Below are positions 28,047 to 37,456 of a stretch of 64,000 nucleotides of DNA, piece after piece. Location of the stretch: the NCBI RefSeq assembly GCF_003323715.1, contig NZ_QOIN01000045.1, positions 124,001-188,000 on the forward strand. The letters are read 5' to 3'. The notes beneath the pieces were generated by a model. The model was given only the letters and a program-made list of their open reading frames with translations, was not told where the DNA came from and ran no database searches. Source of the DNA: Streptomyces diacarni. GTDB taxonomy: Bacteria; Actinomycetota; Actinomycetes; Streptomycetales; Streptomycetaceae. The position numbers were made by a program, and so were the translations under genes. Every line of letters begins with the position of its first letter. Position 1 is the stretch's first letter.

Positions 28047-28811
28047 ATGAGCAAGCGCAACAGCCCCGAAGCCAAGCGTGCGGCCCGCGAGCGGCTGCGG
28101 GTCGAGCGGGAGAAGCAGGCCAAGAAGGAGCGCACCCGGCGGCAGTTGCTGGTCGCCCTGACGGTGGTCGGTGTGCTGGTCGTGGTGGCCGGCATCGGCG
28201 TCGCCGTCGCCAAGCTGAACGGCAAGGACTCCAGCGGCGACGACATGGCCGTCACCACGGGCGGCGCCAAGGCCGAGAAGACCATCGACGTCTACGAGGA
28301 CCTGCGCTGCCCGGCGTGTGCCAGCTTCGAGCAGGCCATGGGTGAGCAGTTGCAGAAGGGCGCGGACGACGGCAAGTACAAGCTGCGCGTCCACCTCGGC
28401 TCGATCATCGACGACAACATGGGCGGCTCGGGTTCGAAGAACGCCGCTCGCGCGCTGGGCGCCGCCAAGGCGGTGAGCACGGACGCGTTCACCGAGTACA
28501 AGCACCAGCTCTACTCGAAGAAGTGGCACCCCGAGGAGCAGGACGACAAGTTCGCCGACAACGCCTACCTGCTCAAGATCTCCGACGAGGTCCCCGCCCT
28601 GAAGGACAACAAGAAGTTCGAGAAGGCGGTCGAGTCCAAGAAGTACAACAAGTGGGCCAAGGACATGATCGCCAGCTTCAACGGCGCCGAGATCCAGGGC
28701 ACTCCGACCGTCAAGATCGACGGTGAGCAGGTGCAGCCGCAGGACCTGCCGGGCAAGCTCAAGGACATGGGCGTCGACGTGAAGACGGGCGGCAAGGAAG
28801 AGAAGAAGTAA
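28047..28811 (+). CDS. Membrane-anchored DsbA-family thiol-disulfide oxidoreductase
   Basis: 254 residues. A very basic cytoplasmic N-terminus (1-33), one membrane helix (about 34-56) and an extracytoplasmic thioredoxin-fold domain. The active site is CPAC (88-91), and GTPTV (cis-Pro at about 220) is in the right place. DsbA-like proteins form or isomerise disulfides in secreted proteins. GGAGAAGAGAAG precedes the ATG. A hairpin terminator follows. Confidence 0.87.
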   Translation: MSKRNSPEAKRAARERLRVEREKQAKKERTRRQLLVALTVVGVLVVVAGIGVAVAKLNGKDSSGDDMAVTTGGAKAEKTIDVYEDLRCPACASFEQAMGEQLQKGADDGKYKLRVHLGSIIDDNMGGSGSKNAARALGAAKAVSTDAFTEYKHQLYSKKWHPEEQDDKFADNAYLLKISDEVPALKDNKKFEKAVESKKYNKWAKDMIASFNGAEIQGTPTVKIDGEQVQPQDLPGKLKDMGVDVKTGGKEEKK

Positions 28812-28857
28812 CGTACCGGCGCCGCGGGGCTGTTCTTCGCCCTCGCGGGCGCGGGTG

Positions 28858-28894
28858 GAGGGGCGGACCGCGGCGCGTGTGCGGTCCGCCCCTC
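28858..28894 (+). terminator. Rho-independent-type terminator
   Basis: GAGGGGCGGACCGC (28858-28871) pairs perfectly with 28881-28894 across a 9-base loop, and TTT follows. It lies 47 bases after the stop of the DsbA-family gene. Confidence 0.8.
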
Positions 28895-29029
28895 TTTCCC
28901 GCCACCGCGTGACGTGACCGTCCGCGCCCCGTGGAGACTCCACCTCCGCGCCGCTCCTACCGCACCGCCTCGGGCTCACAACGCCTCGCACGCCTACGGC
29001 GGTCCGCACGCTGAGCGGGCCGGTGCCCG

Positions 29030-29035
29030 TACGCT
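29030..29035 (+). promoter_or_regulatory. -10-like box of a likely leaderless kinase mRNA
   Basis: TACGCT ends 6 bases before the kinase ATG at 29042, and there is no ribosome site. Confidence 0.4.
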
Positions 29036-29041
29036 GTGCGC

Positions 29042-30814
29042 ATGACTGGGGGAGGGTACGGCCGGCCCGGCGATGTCGTCGACGGCCGCTTCGAGCTGCT
29101 GGAACGGCTGGGCTCCGGGGGCATGGGCACCGTGTGGCGGGCGCGGGATACCGCGCTGGATCGCGAGGTGGCGCTCAAGGAGGTACGGCAACCCGCCCTC
29201 GGACCTGGCCATGACCCGGACGAGGCGCACGCGGGGCCCGGCGCCGGCGCGCCGCGGGAGCGGGTGCTCAGGGAAGCGCGCGCGCTGGCCCGGCTCAGCC
29301 ATCCGCACGTGGTGACGATCCACCACATCGTGGACGCGGGGCCCTGCCCGTGGCTGGTGATGGAGCTGGTACGCGGCCCCTCCCTCGAACAGCGTCTGGC
29401 AGAAGGGCCGTTGGAGCCGCGGGAGGCGGCGCGGCTGGGCCGCGAGGTGCTCTCCGCGCTGCGCACCGCGCACGCGGCGGGCATCCACCACCGTGACGTC
29501 AAGCCCGGCAACGTCCTGCTGCGCGAGGACGGTGCCGCCGTCCTCACCGACTTCGGCATCGCGGCGCTCCAGGGCTCCGCCACGGTGACGGCGACCGGCG
29601 AGTTCCTGGGCTCCCCCGAGTTCGTCGCCCCCGAACGGGTGCGCGGCGTCGAGGACGACCCTGCCGGCGACCTGTGGTCGCTCGGGCTGACGCTCTACGT
29701 CAGCACCGAGGCGCACAGCCCGCTGCGCCGCGCCACGACGCTGGCCACCATCGCCGCCGTCCTCGACGACCCGGTGCCGCCGCCGGTGCGCAGCGGGGCG
29801 CTCGGCCCGGTGCTGGAGGCCGTGCTCGTGCGGGATCCGGCCGCCCGGCCGACCGCCGAGGCCCTGGAGCGGATGCTGGCCGACGTCGCCGAGGGGCGCG
29901 CGGCGACGCCCTACCTGCCGACCGAGACGTCGATGCCGGTACGGAGCCCTTCCGCGTCGCCTCCGGGGACGGTGCCTCCCGGGACGGTGCCTTCCGGGAC
30001 GGGTCCTTCCGGGACGGGTCCTTCCGGTGCAGACCCTTCCGGTACGGGTCCTTCCGGTACGGGTCCTTCCCCAGCGACGCGCCCCGGCGCGGTCCCGACC
30101 GGCACCGCCGCGGGGGGCGGGTCCGGCGCGGGCACGGCCGCCCACGTCCCGGGCGGGGCCTCCGGCGCGGGGCGCCGCCCGGGACGTGCCCCGCTGGTCG
30201 TGGCGGCCGCAGTCGTGGCGGCGGGCCTCGTCGCTGCCGGGGCCTTCGTGCTCACGCGGCCCGACGGGACGGGGAAATCGGCCGACGACATGCGCTCCCC
30301 GCTCCACACCCCGGCGGCGACCGACGCCGGCGGCCGCTCCCCCGGCTCCGGTCCGTCCGCCGCGGAGACCGGTCCGGGCCGCGAGAGCCGGAAGCCGGCC
30401 GACAAGGGGACGAAGAAGGCGGAGGACCCCACGAAGGAGCCCACCGCCGGCCCGGCCGCCCCCGAGCGGCAGGGCCCGGGCGACAGGTGGGTGGCCCAGC
30501 TGGGTTCCGTCGCCAAGTCGGAAGGGGTCGCAGCGCGCGAGAAGATGCGGGCCTCCCTCAGCCGCAAGGTGCCCGTCGTGCGCCACGTCGACAGCGACCG
30601 GTTCGCCTCCCTGCGCGCCGGCTACTGGATGTTCTACGCTCCCGGCCCGCCGGGCGGCTTCGCCAGTGGCCGGGCGGCAGCCGACTGGTGCGGCGAGCGG
30701 GGGCTGGCCTCCTCGAACCAGTGCGTGGGCCGGTACGTCAGCGACGACCCGGCCGACCGCGTGCACGTCTGTTCCCCGGACAAGAGCCGGGGCACGGGCC
30801 GCTGCCGGCGGTGA
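29042..30814 (+). CDS. Transmembrane Ser/Thr protein kinase
   Basis: 590 residues. The kinase domain (about 17-285) has the P-loop LGSGGMGTVW, catalytic Lys46 in VALKEV, HRDVKPGN (150-157), DFG (170-172) and APE (196-198). It should be active. The linker has PSGTG-type pentapeptides encoded by a 15-base repeat. One membrane helix is at about 384-405. The external region of about 185 residues ends in a small domain with WVAQLGSV near its start and four cysteines, somewhat like a SPOR or ligand-binding module. It probably senses an envelope signal, as PknB-type kinases do, but has no PASTA repeats. Confidence 0.9.
   Translation: MTGGGYGRPGDVVDGRFELLERLGSGGMGTVWRARDTALDREVALKEVRQPALGPGHDPDEAHAGPGAGAPRERVLREARALARLSHPHVVTIHHIVDAGPCPWLVMELVRGPSLEQRLAEGPLEPREAARLGREVLSALRTAHAAGIHHRDVKPGNVLLREDGAAVLTDFGIAALQGSATVTATGEFLGSPEFVAPERVRGVEDDPAGDLWSLGLTLYVSTEAHSPLRRATTLATIAAVLDDPVPPPVRSGALGPVLEAVLVRDPAARPTAEALERMLADVAEGRAATPYLPTETSMPVRSPSASPPGTVPPGTVPSGTGPSGTGPSGADPSGTGPSGTGPSPATRPGAVPTGTAAGGGSGAGTAAHVPGGASGAGRRPGRAPLVVAAAVVAAGLVAAGAFVLTRPDGTGKSADDMRSPLHTPAATDAGGRSPGSGPSAAETGPGRESRKPADKGTKKAEDPTKEPTAGPAAPERQGPGDRWVAQLGSVAKSEGVAAREKMRASLSRKVPVVRHVDSDRFASLRAGYWMFYAPGPPGGFASGRAAADWCGERGLASSNQCVGRYVSDDPADRVHVCSPDKSRGTGRCRR
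29960..30064 (+). repeat. Seven-copy 15-base coding repeat
   Basis: Units of the form CCTTCCGGGACGGGT run end to end from 29960 to 30064 and encode PPGTV/PSGTG/PSGAD pentapeptides in the kinase linker. Copies 3 and 4 are identical, and so are copies 6 and 7, so the array can probably change length. Confidence 0.85.
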
Positions 30815-30830
30815 GGCCGCGGGCGTGGGG

Positions 30831-31418
30831 CTACAGCGTCTCCAGGAAGCCCAGCGCCGTGCGCCAGGTGGCCTCCGCCGCGTCCTCGTCGTAGTCGTCC
30901 AGCGAGGCGTGGGTGTACAGGTGCCCCACGCCGGGGTGGCGGTGGACCTCGACGTCGGCGCCGGCGCGCTGCATGCGCAGGTACCAGGCGGTGAGCCAGT
31001 CGTGGGGCTCGAAGGCGTCCGGGTCGCCGACGTGGAGCTGGACGGGAAGGTCGTCGACGGCGGCGTCTTCGGGGATGTCGGACGTCCCCGAGAAGAGCAG
31101 GAGGCCCCGGGCCTTCTCGTCGGCCAGCGCGAGGGTCTGGGCGACGGAGCCGCCCAGCGAGAAGCCCGCGTAGACCAGTCCCCGGTCCAGGAGCGGAGCC
31201 GTGGCGGTCACAGCTCGCCGCAGCAGCTCGTCGCGGTCGGGGCTGTCCTCCTTCTCCCGCATCCGCATGCCCTCCTCGACCGAGGCCGCGGTCGCGCCCT
31301 CGAACAGGTCGGGGGTGACCGCCTCGTGTCCCGCGGCGCGCAGCCGCTCGGCCGCGGCGTGCACATCCGCCGTGAGCCCGCACACGGAGTGGAAGAGGAC
31401 GATCGATAGGGGTGCCAC
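30831..31418 (-). CDS. Dienelactone hydrolase family protein
   Basis: 195 residues, alpha/beta hydrolase. GFSLGGSVAQ holds the nucleophile (Ser here in place of the Cys of true dienelactone hydrolases), HVGDPDAF the acid, and GVGHLYTHASL the catalytic His. It starts at GTG 31418. The substrate is unknown. It converges with the kinase gene, leaving only 16 bases between their ends. Confidence 0.82.
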   Translation of the reverse strand: MAPLSIVLFHSVCGLTADVHAAAERLRAAGHEAVTPDLFEGATAASVEEGMRMREKEDSPDRDELLRRAVTATAPLLDRGLVYAGFSLGGSVAQTLALADEKARGLLLFSGTSDIPEDAAVDDLPVQLHVGDPDAFEPHDWLTAWYLRMQRAGADVEVHRHPGVGHLYTHASLDDYDEDAAEATWRTALGFLETL

Positions 31419-31587
31419 TGGATGTCACTTCCTTCACAAAGGGCCAAAGTGAGCGCCCTGGAGCCGGTTACTCCACATGGTGCCAGGTACGGTCGTCGGT
31501 GGCCTGGACGGCCGCGTGCACAGCTGCGCGTATGGCCGTCACCCCCGGCGCGCGGCGCCCGCGGGGTCCCCTAGGAGAAAGGCGACC

Positions 31588-32628
31588 ATGGAGAACGTGC
31601 TCCGGCCCGTCATCGTCTTCGGTGGCGCGATCGTGCTGTCGTACGTACTCGCCTGGGCCCTCGACCGCCTGCTGGTCCGCCTCGACGCCCGGCACCCGGA
31701 GACCCCGATGTGGGGCCTGCTGCGCAGTGGCCGGGTCCCCTTCAACGCGGTGCTCTTCGTCGCGCTGGTCAGCGGTTTCTTCGACTCCACCCACCTGGCC
31801 AAGGACCACAGGGAAGGGGTCGACCTGTGGCTGACGATCATCACGATCGCGGCCTCGGCCTGGCTGATCCTGCGGATCGTCGCCGCGATAACCGAGACGA
31901 TCGCCACCCGGTACGCGGGCGCCACCCACGACCCGGCGCGCGGCCGGCGGGTGCGCACGCAGCTGACGCTGATCCGGCGGCTGATCACCGCCGTGGTGAC
32001 GGTGATCGCGGTCGCGGCGGTGCTGCTCCAGTTCCCCGGCATGAAGACGTTCGGCACCTCGATGCTGGCCTCGGCCGGTGTGCTGGGCATCGTCGCCGGT
32101 ATCGCCGCCCAGTCCACGCTGGGCAACCTGTTCGCGGGGCTGTCGATCGCCTTCGGTGACATGGTGCGGATCGGCGACGAGGTCGTGGTGGAAGGCGAGA
32201 TGGGAACGGTGGAGGAGATCACCGTCTCCTACCTGGTGATCTTCACCTGGGACGAGCGCCGCATCACCATGCCGGTCTCCTACTTCACCAACAACCCGTT
32301 CGAGAACTGGTCGCGCGGCGGTCCCCAGATGACCGGGACCGTCTACCTCCAGCTCGACCACGCGGCGCCCGTCACCGAGCTGCGCGCCCAGGCCGAGGAG
32401 CTGATCCGGGCGAGCGACGAGTGGGACGGCCGCAGCTGGAGCCTGGTCGTCACCGACACCACTCCCTCCACGATCGAGGTACGGGTCGCCATGACGGCGC
32501 GCTCCTCGGGCGACCTGTGGACGCTGCGCTGCTCGGTGCGTGAGCAGCTGCTGGCCTGGCTGCGCGACAAGCACCCGCAGGCGCTGCCGGGCATCCGGAT
32601 CACCTCCCCGCAGGAGAAGATGCTCTGA
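31588..32628 (+). CDS. MscS-family mechanosensitive ion channel
   Basis: 346 residues. Four to five membrane helices (about 8-28, 47-63, 80-102, 132-150, 155-185); the last is the Gly/Ala-rich pore helix with VLGIVAGIAAQSTLGNLFAG. The beta domain follows with VRIGDEVVVEGEMGTVEEI. It opens on membrane tension to release solutes after osmotic downshock. AGGAGAAAGG precedes the ATG at 31588. Confidence 0.92.
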   Translation: MENVLRPVIVFGGAIVLSYVLAWALDRLLVRLDARHPETPMWGLLRSGRVPFNAVLFVALVSGFFDSTHLAKDHREGVDLWLTIITIAASAWLILRIVAAITETIATRYAGATHDPARGRRVRTQLTLIRRLITAVVTVIAVAAVLLQFPGMKTFGTSMLASAGVLGIVAGIAAQSTLGNLFAGLSIAFGDMVRIGDEVVVEGEMGTVEEITVSYLVIFTWDERRITMPVSYFTNNPFENWSRGGPQMTGTVYLQLDHAAPVTELRAQAEELIRASDEWDGRSWSLVVTDTTPSTIEVRVAMTARSSGDLWTLRCSVREQLLAWLRDKHPQALPGIRITSPQEKML

Positions 32629-32649
32629 CCCCTCCCCGGGGAGCGGGTC
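32627..32649 (+). terminator. Possible terminator after the MscS gene
   Basis: GACCCCTCCCC pairs with GGGGAG-C-GGGTC with one bulge. It begins at the stop codon. The signal is weak, but the gap to the convergent antiporter gene is only 112 bases. Confidence 0.35.
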
Positions 32650-32740
32650 CGGTGCACACCTCCCGCGGGCCCGGGCCGGCCGGCAGACGTGCCCGAAGGC
32701 GGGTCGCACGGACCCTTGAGGGGCGTTCACGCAGGTGAGG

Positions 32741-34345
32741 TCACACGCCGCGGAAGCTGCGGACGTCGAGCTGGTGCAGCACGCGGTCCACGACCTCCGG
32801 GTCCACCCCGGCCTCGCCGCGCGCGGCGATCACCTCGTGGCGGGCGGCGGACAGCAGCTCGCCGTTGAGGCGCCGCATCTTCTGCAGCCGGTCCACGCGC
32901 TTGCGGTGGGCGGCCCGGCGCTCGTCGTCGACGATGTCGGGGGAGATCCGCGCCCCCATGTCCCAGACCCTCCTGGCCAGCGCCTCGGAGACCTCTTCGG
33001 GCAGGTCCTCGACCTCCTCGATCTCCCGGAGCCGCTTGCGGGCCGCCTTGGCCACCCGCACCGCCAGCTGCCGCTCGACCTCGCGCTCCGCGGCGCTGTC
33101 GGCCTGGACGTTCAGCCGCTTGACGAGCCACGGCAGGGTCAGCCCCTGGAAGACGAGTGTGACGGTGACCACGGCGAACGCGATGAAGATGATCGCCTCG
33201 CGCCCGGGGAACGCGCCGCCGCCCGCCTCGGGCTCCAGGCTCAGCGGCACGGCCAGCGCCAGCGCGACCGAGGCCACTCCGCGCATCCCCGACCACCACA
33301 CGACGACGGTCTCGCGCCAGTTGCGCGGAATGTCCTCGTCCAGGTCCTTGCGCTGGTGCAGCCGCTGGGCCAGCCACGCGGTCGGCAGCAGCCACAGCAG
33401 CCGCAGCACCACGACGACGCCGACGACCGCACCCGCGGCGGGCAGCAGCTGGCGCCACTCCTGCTGGACCGTGCCGAAGATCGTGTGCAGTTCCAGTCCG
33501 ATCAGCCCGAAGGCGATGCCGGTGACCAGGGTGTCCACGATCTGCCAGAACGTCTGTCCGGCGAGCCGACCTTGCACGTCGTCCGCGTCCACGGCGTGCC
33601 CGGAGGCCAGGTAGAGGGCGGTGGTCAGCACGCCGAGCACGCCGGAGCCCATCAGCTCCTCGGCGAGCACGTAGGAGGCGAAGGGCACCAGGAGGGTCAG
33701 CCCGGTCTGGAGGGTGGCGTCGCCGAGGTAACTCATGAGCTTGTTGGCGAGCCAGCCGAGCCCCAGCCCGACGGCGACCGCGACCACGCCGGAGAGCACC
33801 AGCTCGCCCGCGGCGACCGGCAGGGAGAAGGAGCCGGTGACGGCGGCCGCGATCGCCACGTGGTAGAGGGTGATGGCCGTCACGTCGTTGAACAGGCCCT
33901 CGCCCTCCAGCGCGGAGACCAGACGGCGGGGAAGGCCGACGTTGCCGGCCACGGCGGTGGCCGCGACCGGGTCGGGCGGTGCGACCAGGGCGCCCAGCGC
34001 CACGGCACCGGCGAGGCCGAGCCCGGGCACCAGCGCGTTGGCGACGGCGGCCACGGCGGCGGTGGTGACGAAGACCAGCGCGACCGCCATCAGGAAGATC
34101 GGTCTCTTGTTCGCCGCGAACTGGCGCCAGGAGGTGCGCTGGGCCGCCGCGTAGATCAGCGGCGGCAGCACCAGCGGCAGGATGTACTCGGGCGGCAGCG
34201 AGACGTTCGGGATGGAGGGGACGACCGCCAGCACGCCGCCGAACAGGGTCATCAGCACCGGCGAGGGCAGGTTGAGCTTGTCCCCGAGCGGGACCATGAC
34301 GACGGCGGCGAGCAGCAGGGCGAAGAAGAGTGCGAGCTGATCCAT
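32741..34345 (-). CDS. Na+/H+ antiporter, CPA1 family
   Basis: 534 residues. About 12 membrane helices make up the first 410 residues, with GALVAPPDPVAATAVAGNVG matching the CPA1/NhaP-type ion-binding helix and EGLFNDVTAI the next conserved helix. The C-terminal cytoplasmic tail of about 110 residues is charged and helical. It exchanges Na+ or K+ for protons. It starts 3 bases after the rluD stop and is likely cotranscribed with it. Confidence 0.92.
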   Translation of the reverse strand: MDQLALFFALLLAAVVMVPLGDKLNLPSPVLMTLFGGVLAVVPSIPNVSLPPEYILPLVLPPLIYAAAQRTSWRQFAANKRPIFLMAVALVFVTTAAVAAVANALVPGLGLAGAVALGALVAPPDPVAATAVAGNVGLPRRLVSALEGEGLFNDVTAITLYHVAIAAAVTGSFSLPVAAGELVLSGVVAVAVGLGLGWLANKLMSYLGDATLQTGLTLLVPFASYVLAEELMGSGVLGVLTTALYLASGHAVDADDVQGRLAGQTFWQIVDTLVTGIAFGLIGLELHTIFGTVQQEWRQLLPAAGAVVGVVVVLRLLWLLPTAWLAQRLHQRKDLDEDIPRNWRETVVVWWSGMRGVASVALALAVPLSLEPEAGGGAFPGREAIIFIAFAVVTVTLVFQGLTLPWLVKRLNVQADSAAEREVERQLAVRVAKAARKRLREIEEVEDLPEEVSEALARRVWDMGARISPDIVDDERRAAHRKRVDRLQKMRRLNGELLSAARHEVIAARGEAGVDPEVVDRVLHQLDVRSFRGV

Positions 34346-34348
34346 CGG

Positions 34349-35290
34349 TCAGGAGCTCTCCGCCCGCACCCGGTCGAGCGCCACCTGGAGGTCGTCGGGG
34401 TAGGAACTCTCGTACTCGACCCAGCGCCCGTCGCCCGGGTGTTCGAACCCGAGGCGTACGGCGTGCAGCCACTGCCGCTCCACCCGCAGCCGCTTGGCCA
34501 GCTTCGGATCGGCGCCGTAGGTGAGATCACCCACACACGGATGCCGGTGCGCGGCCATGTGCACCCGGATCTGGTGGGTGCGGCCCGTCTCCAGCTTGAT
34601 GTCGAGCAGGCTGGCGGCCCGGAACGCCTCGATCAGGTCGTAGTGCGTCACCGAGGGCTTGCCCTCCGAGGTGACCGCCCACTTGTAGTCGTGCTGCGGA
34701 TGGCGGCCGATGGGCGCGTCGATGGTGCCGCTGAGCGGATCGGGGTGGCCCTGGACCAGCGCGTGGTACCGCTTGTCGACGGTACGTTCCTTGAACTGGC
34801 GCTTGAGCAGCGTGTACGCGCGCTCGGACTTGGCGACGACCATCAGCCCCGAGGTGCCCACGTCCAGCCGGTGGACGATGCCCTGGCGCTCGGCGGCACC
34901 CGAGGTCGCGATGGTGTAGCCGGCGGCGGCCAGCCCGCCGATCACGGTGGGGCCGCTCCAGCCGGGGCTCGGATGCGCGGCGACACCGACCGGTTTGACG
35001 ATCACCACGATGTCGTCGTCGTCATGGACGATCTCCATGCCCTCGACGGGTTCGGCCACGATCCGCACCGGCTGCGCCCGCTGGGGCATCTCCACCTCCA
35101 GCCACGCCCCGCCCTGTACGCGGTCCGACTTGCCCGCGGGCGCCCCGTCGAGCAGCACCTTCCCCTCAGCGGCCAACTCCGCCGCTTTGGTCCTCGAGAA
35201 GCCGAACATCCTGGCGAGCGCGGCGTCGACGCGCTCACCCTCCAGGCCGTCGGGTACGGGCAGGGTCCGGGTCTCAGGAAGCGTGCTCAC
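34349..35290 (-). CDS. rluD: 23S rRNA pseudouridine synthase, RluD family
   Basis: 313 residues from GTG 35290. An N-terminal S4 RNA-binding domain (about 18-75) is followed by the catalytic domain with HRLDVGTSGLMVVAKS, whose Asp (D143) is the catalytic residue. LETGRTHQIRVHMA is the second family motif. It modifies uridines in helix 69 of 23S rRNA in characterised members. In this region of Streptomyces genomes it follows lspA; here the secreted protease gene lies between them on the other strand. Confidence 0.93.
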   Translation of the reverse strand: MSTLPETRTLPVPDGLEGERVDAALARMFGFSRTKAAELAAEGKVLLDGAPAGKSDRVQGGAWLEVEMPQRAQPVRIVAEPVEGMEIVHDDDDIVVIVKPVGVAAHPSPGWSGPTVIGGLAAAGYTIATSGAAERQGIVHRLDVGTSGLMVVAKSERAYTLLKRQFKERTVDKRYHALVQGHPDPLSGTIDAPIGRHPQHDYKWAVTSEGKPSVTHYDLIEAFRAASLLDIKLETGRTHQIRVHMAAHRHPCVGDLTYGADPKLAKRLRVERQWLHAVRLGFEHPGDGRWVEYESSYPDDLQVALDRVRAESS

Positions 35291-35459
35291 CTGATCGAGT
35301 ATGCCGGACACACCCGTACGGCCCGCACGCCCGCACCCGGGCGCTCCCTCACCCGCGCGGCTCACCCGGGGGTGCGGCGCCCCTGCCGCGAGCGGACGGT
35401 GTCACCACGGACAGCCCTTGAGCCCCGGGGTCGGCGAGCTTATGCGGAGGGATCAGCCG

Positions 35460-36665
35460 ATGACGCCGCGCAGGACACCGAAGCGCCCCGCCCTGGCCGT
35501 GGTCACAGCTTTGGCGACAGCCTGCCTCACCCTCGTCCCCGTCCCGGTCGCGGCCGCCGAGGGCATCTCGGGGCCGTGCGCGATAGCGTCCGGCTCCGGC
35601 ACCGACGAGGGGCCCCTCGGGGCGGGCTACGTCCGGCCGCGCGGGCACAAGCGTGCGCTGATGCTGATGGTCGACTTCCCCGACCACCCCGCCGCCACCC
35701 CGGCCGGCGAACGCGCCCGCTTCTTCTCCCGGTACGGCGACCGCTTCCTCGACCGCGCCTCGTTCGGCAAGTACCGCCTGGATGTCGCCCCCAGCGCGGA
35801 CTGGATACGCATGCCGCGGCCGTGGTCCTCCTACGGGATCACCCGCGGCATCCCCACAGGACTGATGCGCGGTTACGTCCAGGACGCGCTGGAGGCCGCG
35901 CAGCGCCAGGGCACCGACGTGCGCGGCGCCGACCTGGTCTTCGTCGTCGCCGACAGCAACGTTCCCGCGCCGCCCACCGTCTCCCAGGCCCACACCTTCG
36001 AGGGACTGCGGGCGGGCGGCACCCCGGTGCACGGCGCCGCCCTCATCTTCGGGCGGGCCTCCGACTCGGCACTGTGGCAGCGCGGCAACTTCGTCCACGA
36101 GGCCAACCACCTCTACGGGCTGCCCGACCTCTACAACGTCTCCCAGAACGCCTCGGTCGAGTACGCGGGCGGCTGGGACACGATGAGCATGGCCGGGATA
36201 TCCGACCTGCTCGGCTGGCACAAGTGGAAGTTCGGCTGGCTGGACCGCTCCCGCGTCGGCTGCGTCACCGCGCCCGGCACCAGCGAGCACACCCTCTCCC
36301 CCATCAGCGGCCGGAACGCGGGCATCACCGTCGTGCGGACCGGCAGCCACAGCGCCATCGTCGCCGAGGCCCGCACCCGCACGGGCCTGGACCGGGACAT
36401 CTGCGCGGAGGGCGTCCTCGTCTACACCGTCGACTCCCGCACGCCCACGGGCGAGGGACCCGTCCGGGTGGTCGACTCCCGGCCGCACAGCGGCGGCGGC
36501 CCCGCCTGCGCCGACCGGCTGCCCACCGAACTCGCCGAGATGTCCGACGCGCCGTTCACGCCGGGCGAGAGCCACACCTTCCGCGGCGGGGTGCGCATCA
36601 CGGTCACCGGGGCGACGCACGACGGCTACCGGATACGGGTGCACGTACCCGACCGTGCGGAGTGA
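35460..36665 (+). CDS. Secreted M6-like zinc metalloprotease
   Basis: 401 residues. A signal peptide (1-33: basic MTPRRTPKRP, hydrophobic core, AAA-type cleavage site) precedes a catalytic domain with HEANHLYGLPD (213-223), a full HExxHxxGxxD zinc motif. KRALMLMVDFPDHPA near the mature N-terminus and the following pattern resemble M6 immune inhibitor A-type proteases. GGAGGG 9 bases before the ATG at 35460 decides the start over the ATG at 35442. Its substrates are unknown. Confidence 0.85.
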   Translation: MTPRRTPKRPALAVVTALATACLTLVPVPVAAAEGISGPCAIASGSGTDEGPLGAGYVRPRGHKRALMLMVDFPDHPAATPAGERARFFSRYGDRFLDRASFGKYRLDVAPSADWIRMPRPWSSYGITRGIPTGLMRGYVQDALEAAQRQGTDVRGADLVFVVADSNVPAPPTVSQAHTFEGLRAGGTPVHGAALIFGRASDSALWQRGNFVHEANHLYGLPDLYNVSQNASVEYAGGWDTMSMAGISDLLGWHKWKFGWLDRSRVGCVTAPGTSEHTLSPISGRNAGITVVRTGSHSAIVAEARTRTGLDRDICAEGVLVYTVDSRTPTGEGPVRVVDSRPHSGGGPACADRLPTELAEMSDAPFTPGESHTFRGGVRITVTGATHDGYRIRVHVPDRAE

Positions 36666-36758
36666 CGCCCGACAGGGGCGGGCGCGGCCGTCGGGGCCCG
36701 CGGCGACGGGCGGGAGGCGGGAACGCGGGAAAGCAGGGGGCCCGGGGACGGCGGCGGG

Positions 36759-37412
36759 TCAGTCGCGGTGGACGGTGCCGTCCGGGTCGAGGCCGCGGAA
36801 GGAGAGCAGCACGATCAGGATGCCGCCGCAGACGATGGCCGAGTCGGCGAGGTTGAAGACCGCGAAGTGCTTGGGGGCGATGAAGTCCACCACGGCGCCC
36901 TGGAAGACGCCGGGCGCGCGGAAGATCCGGTCCGTCAGGTTGCCGCAGGCGCCGCCCAGCAGCAGCCCCAGCGCGATGGCCCACGGGGTGCTGTAGAGCT
37001 TGCGCGCGAGGCGGGCGATCACGACGACGACGGTCGTCGCGATGGCCGTCAGCACGATCGTCAGCGCCTCGCCCACGCCGAACGCCGCGCCGGCGTTGCG
37101 GATGACGTTGAGCTGGAGCCAGGAGCCGAACACCTCGACCGGCGCGTGGTTCTCCAGCTCGGCGACCACCACCAGCTTGCTGACCAGGTCCAGCACGAGG
37201 GCGAGCGCCGCCACCGCGACCAGCACGGCGATCCGGCGCCTGCCCCTGGCGGGCGCGGGCGACTCCTCGCCCTCGCCCTGCCGTTCGTCACCCTGCTGTG
37301 CGTCAGCCCGCTGCCCGTCGCCCTGCTGTTCGTCACCCCGCTGTGCGTCGTCCTCGGCCACACCGGCCGCGCGGTCGTCGGGGCCCTCGCCGGTCCGGTC
37401 CACCTCAGTCAC
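36759..37412 (-). CDS. lspA: Lipoprotein signal peptidase
   Basis: 217 residues. Four membrane helices from about 60 onward and the two catalytic aspartates, D161 in GNLTDRIF and D190 in FNLADSAIV. It removes signal peptides from prolipoproteins. The first 58 residues are an unusual hydrophilic extension with QQGDGQRADAQQGDERQGEG-type repeats; most LspA proteins begin near the first helix. The GTG at 37412 is the chosen start, but a shorter protein is possible. It lies 45 bases downstream of the dksA-like gene. Confidence 0.92.
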   Translation of the reverse strand: MTEVDRTGEGPDDRAAGVAEDDAQRGDEQQGDGQRADAQQGDERQGEGEESPAPARGRRRIAVLVAVAALALVLDLVSKLVVVAELENHAPVEVFGSWLQLNVIRNAGAAFGVGEALTIVLTAIATTVVVVIARLARKLYSTPWAIALGLLLGGACGNLTDRIFRAPGVFQGAVVDFIAPKHFAVFNLADSAIVCGGILIVLLSFRGLDPDGTVHRD

Positions 37413-37456
37413 GCCTTGAGGGTACGACACCCGGGCCCGGCTCGGGTCATCGGCGG

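Noticed and set aside
32735..36856. A plus-strand open frame of about 1370 codons
   Set aside because: It runs antisense to the antiporter and rluD and out of frame through the protease gene; it has Arg/Gly/Asp-rich composition and no domain.
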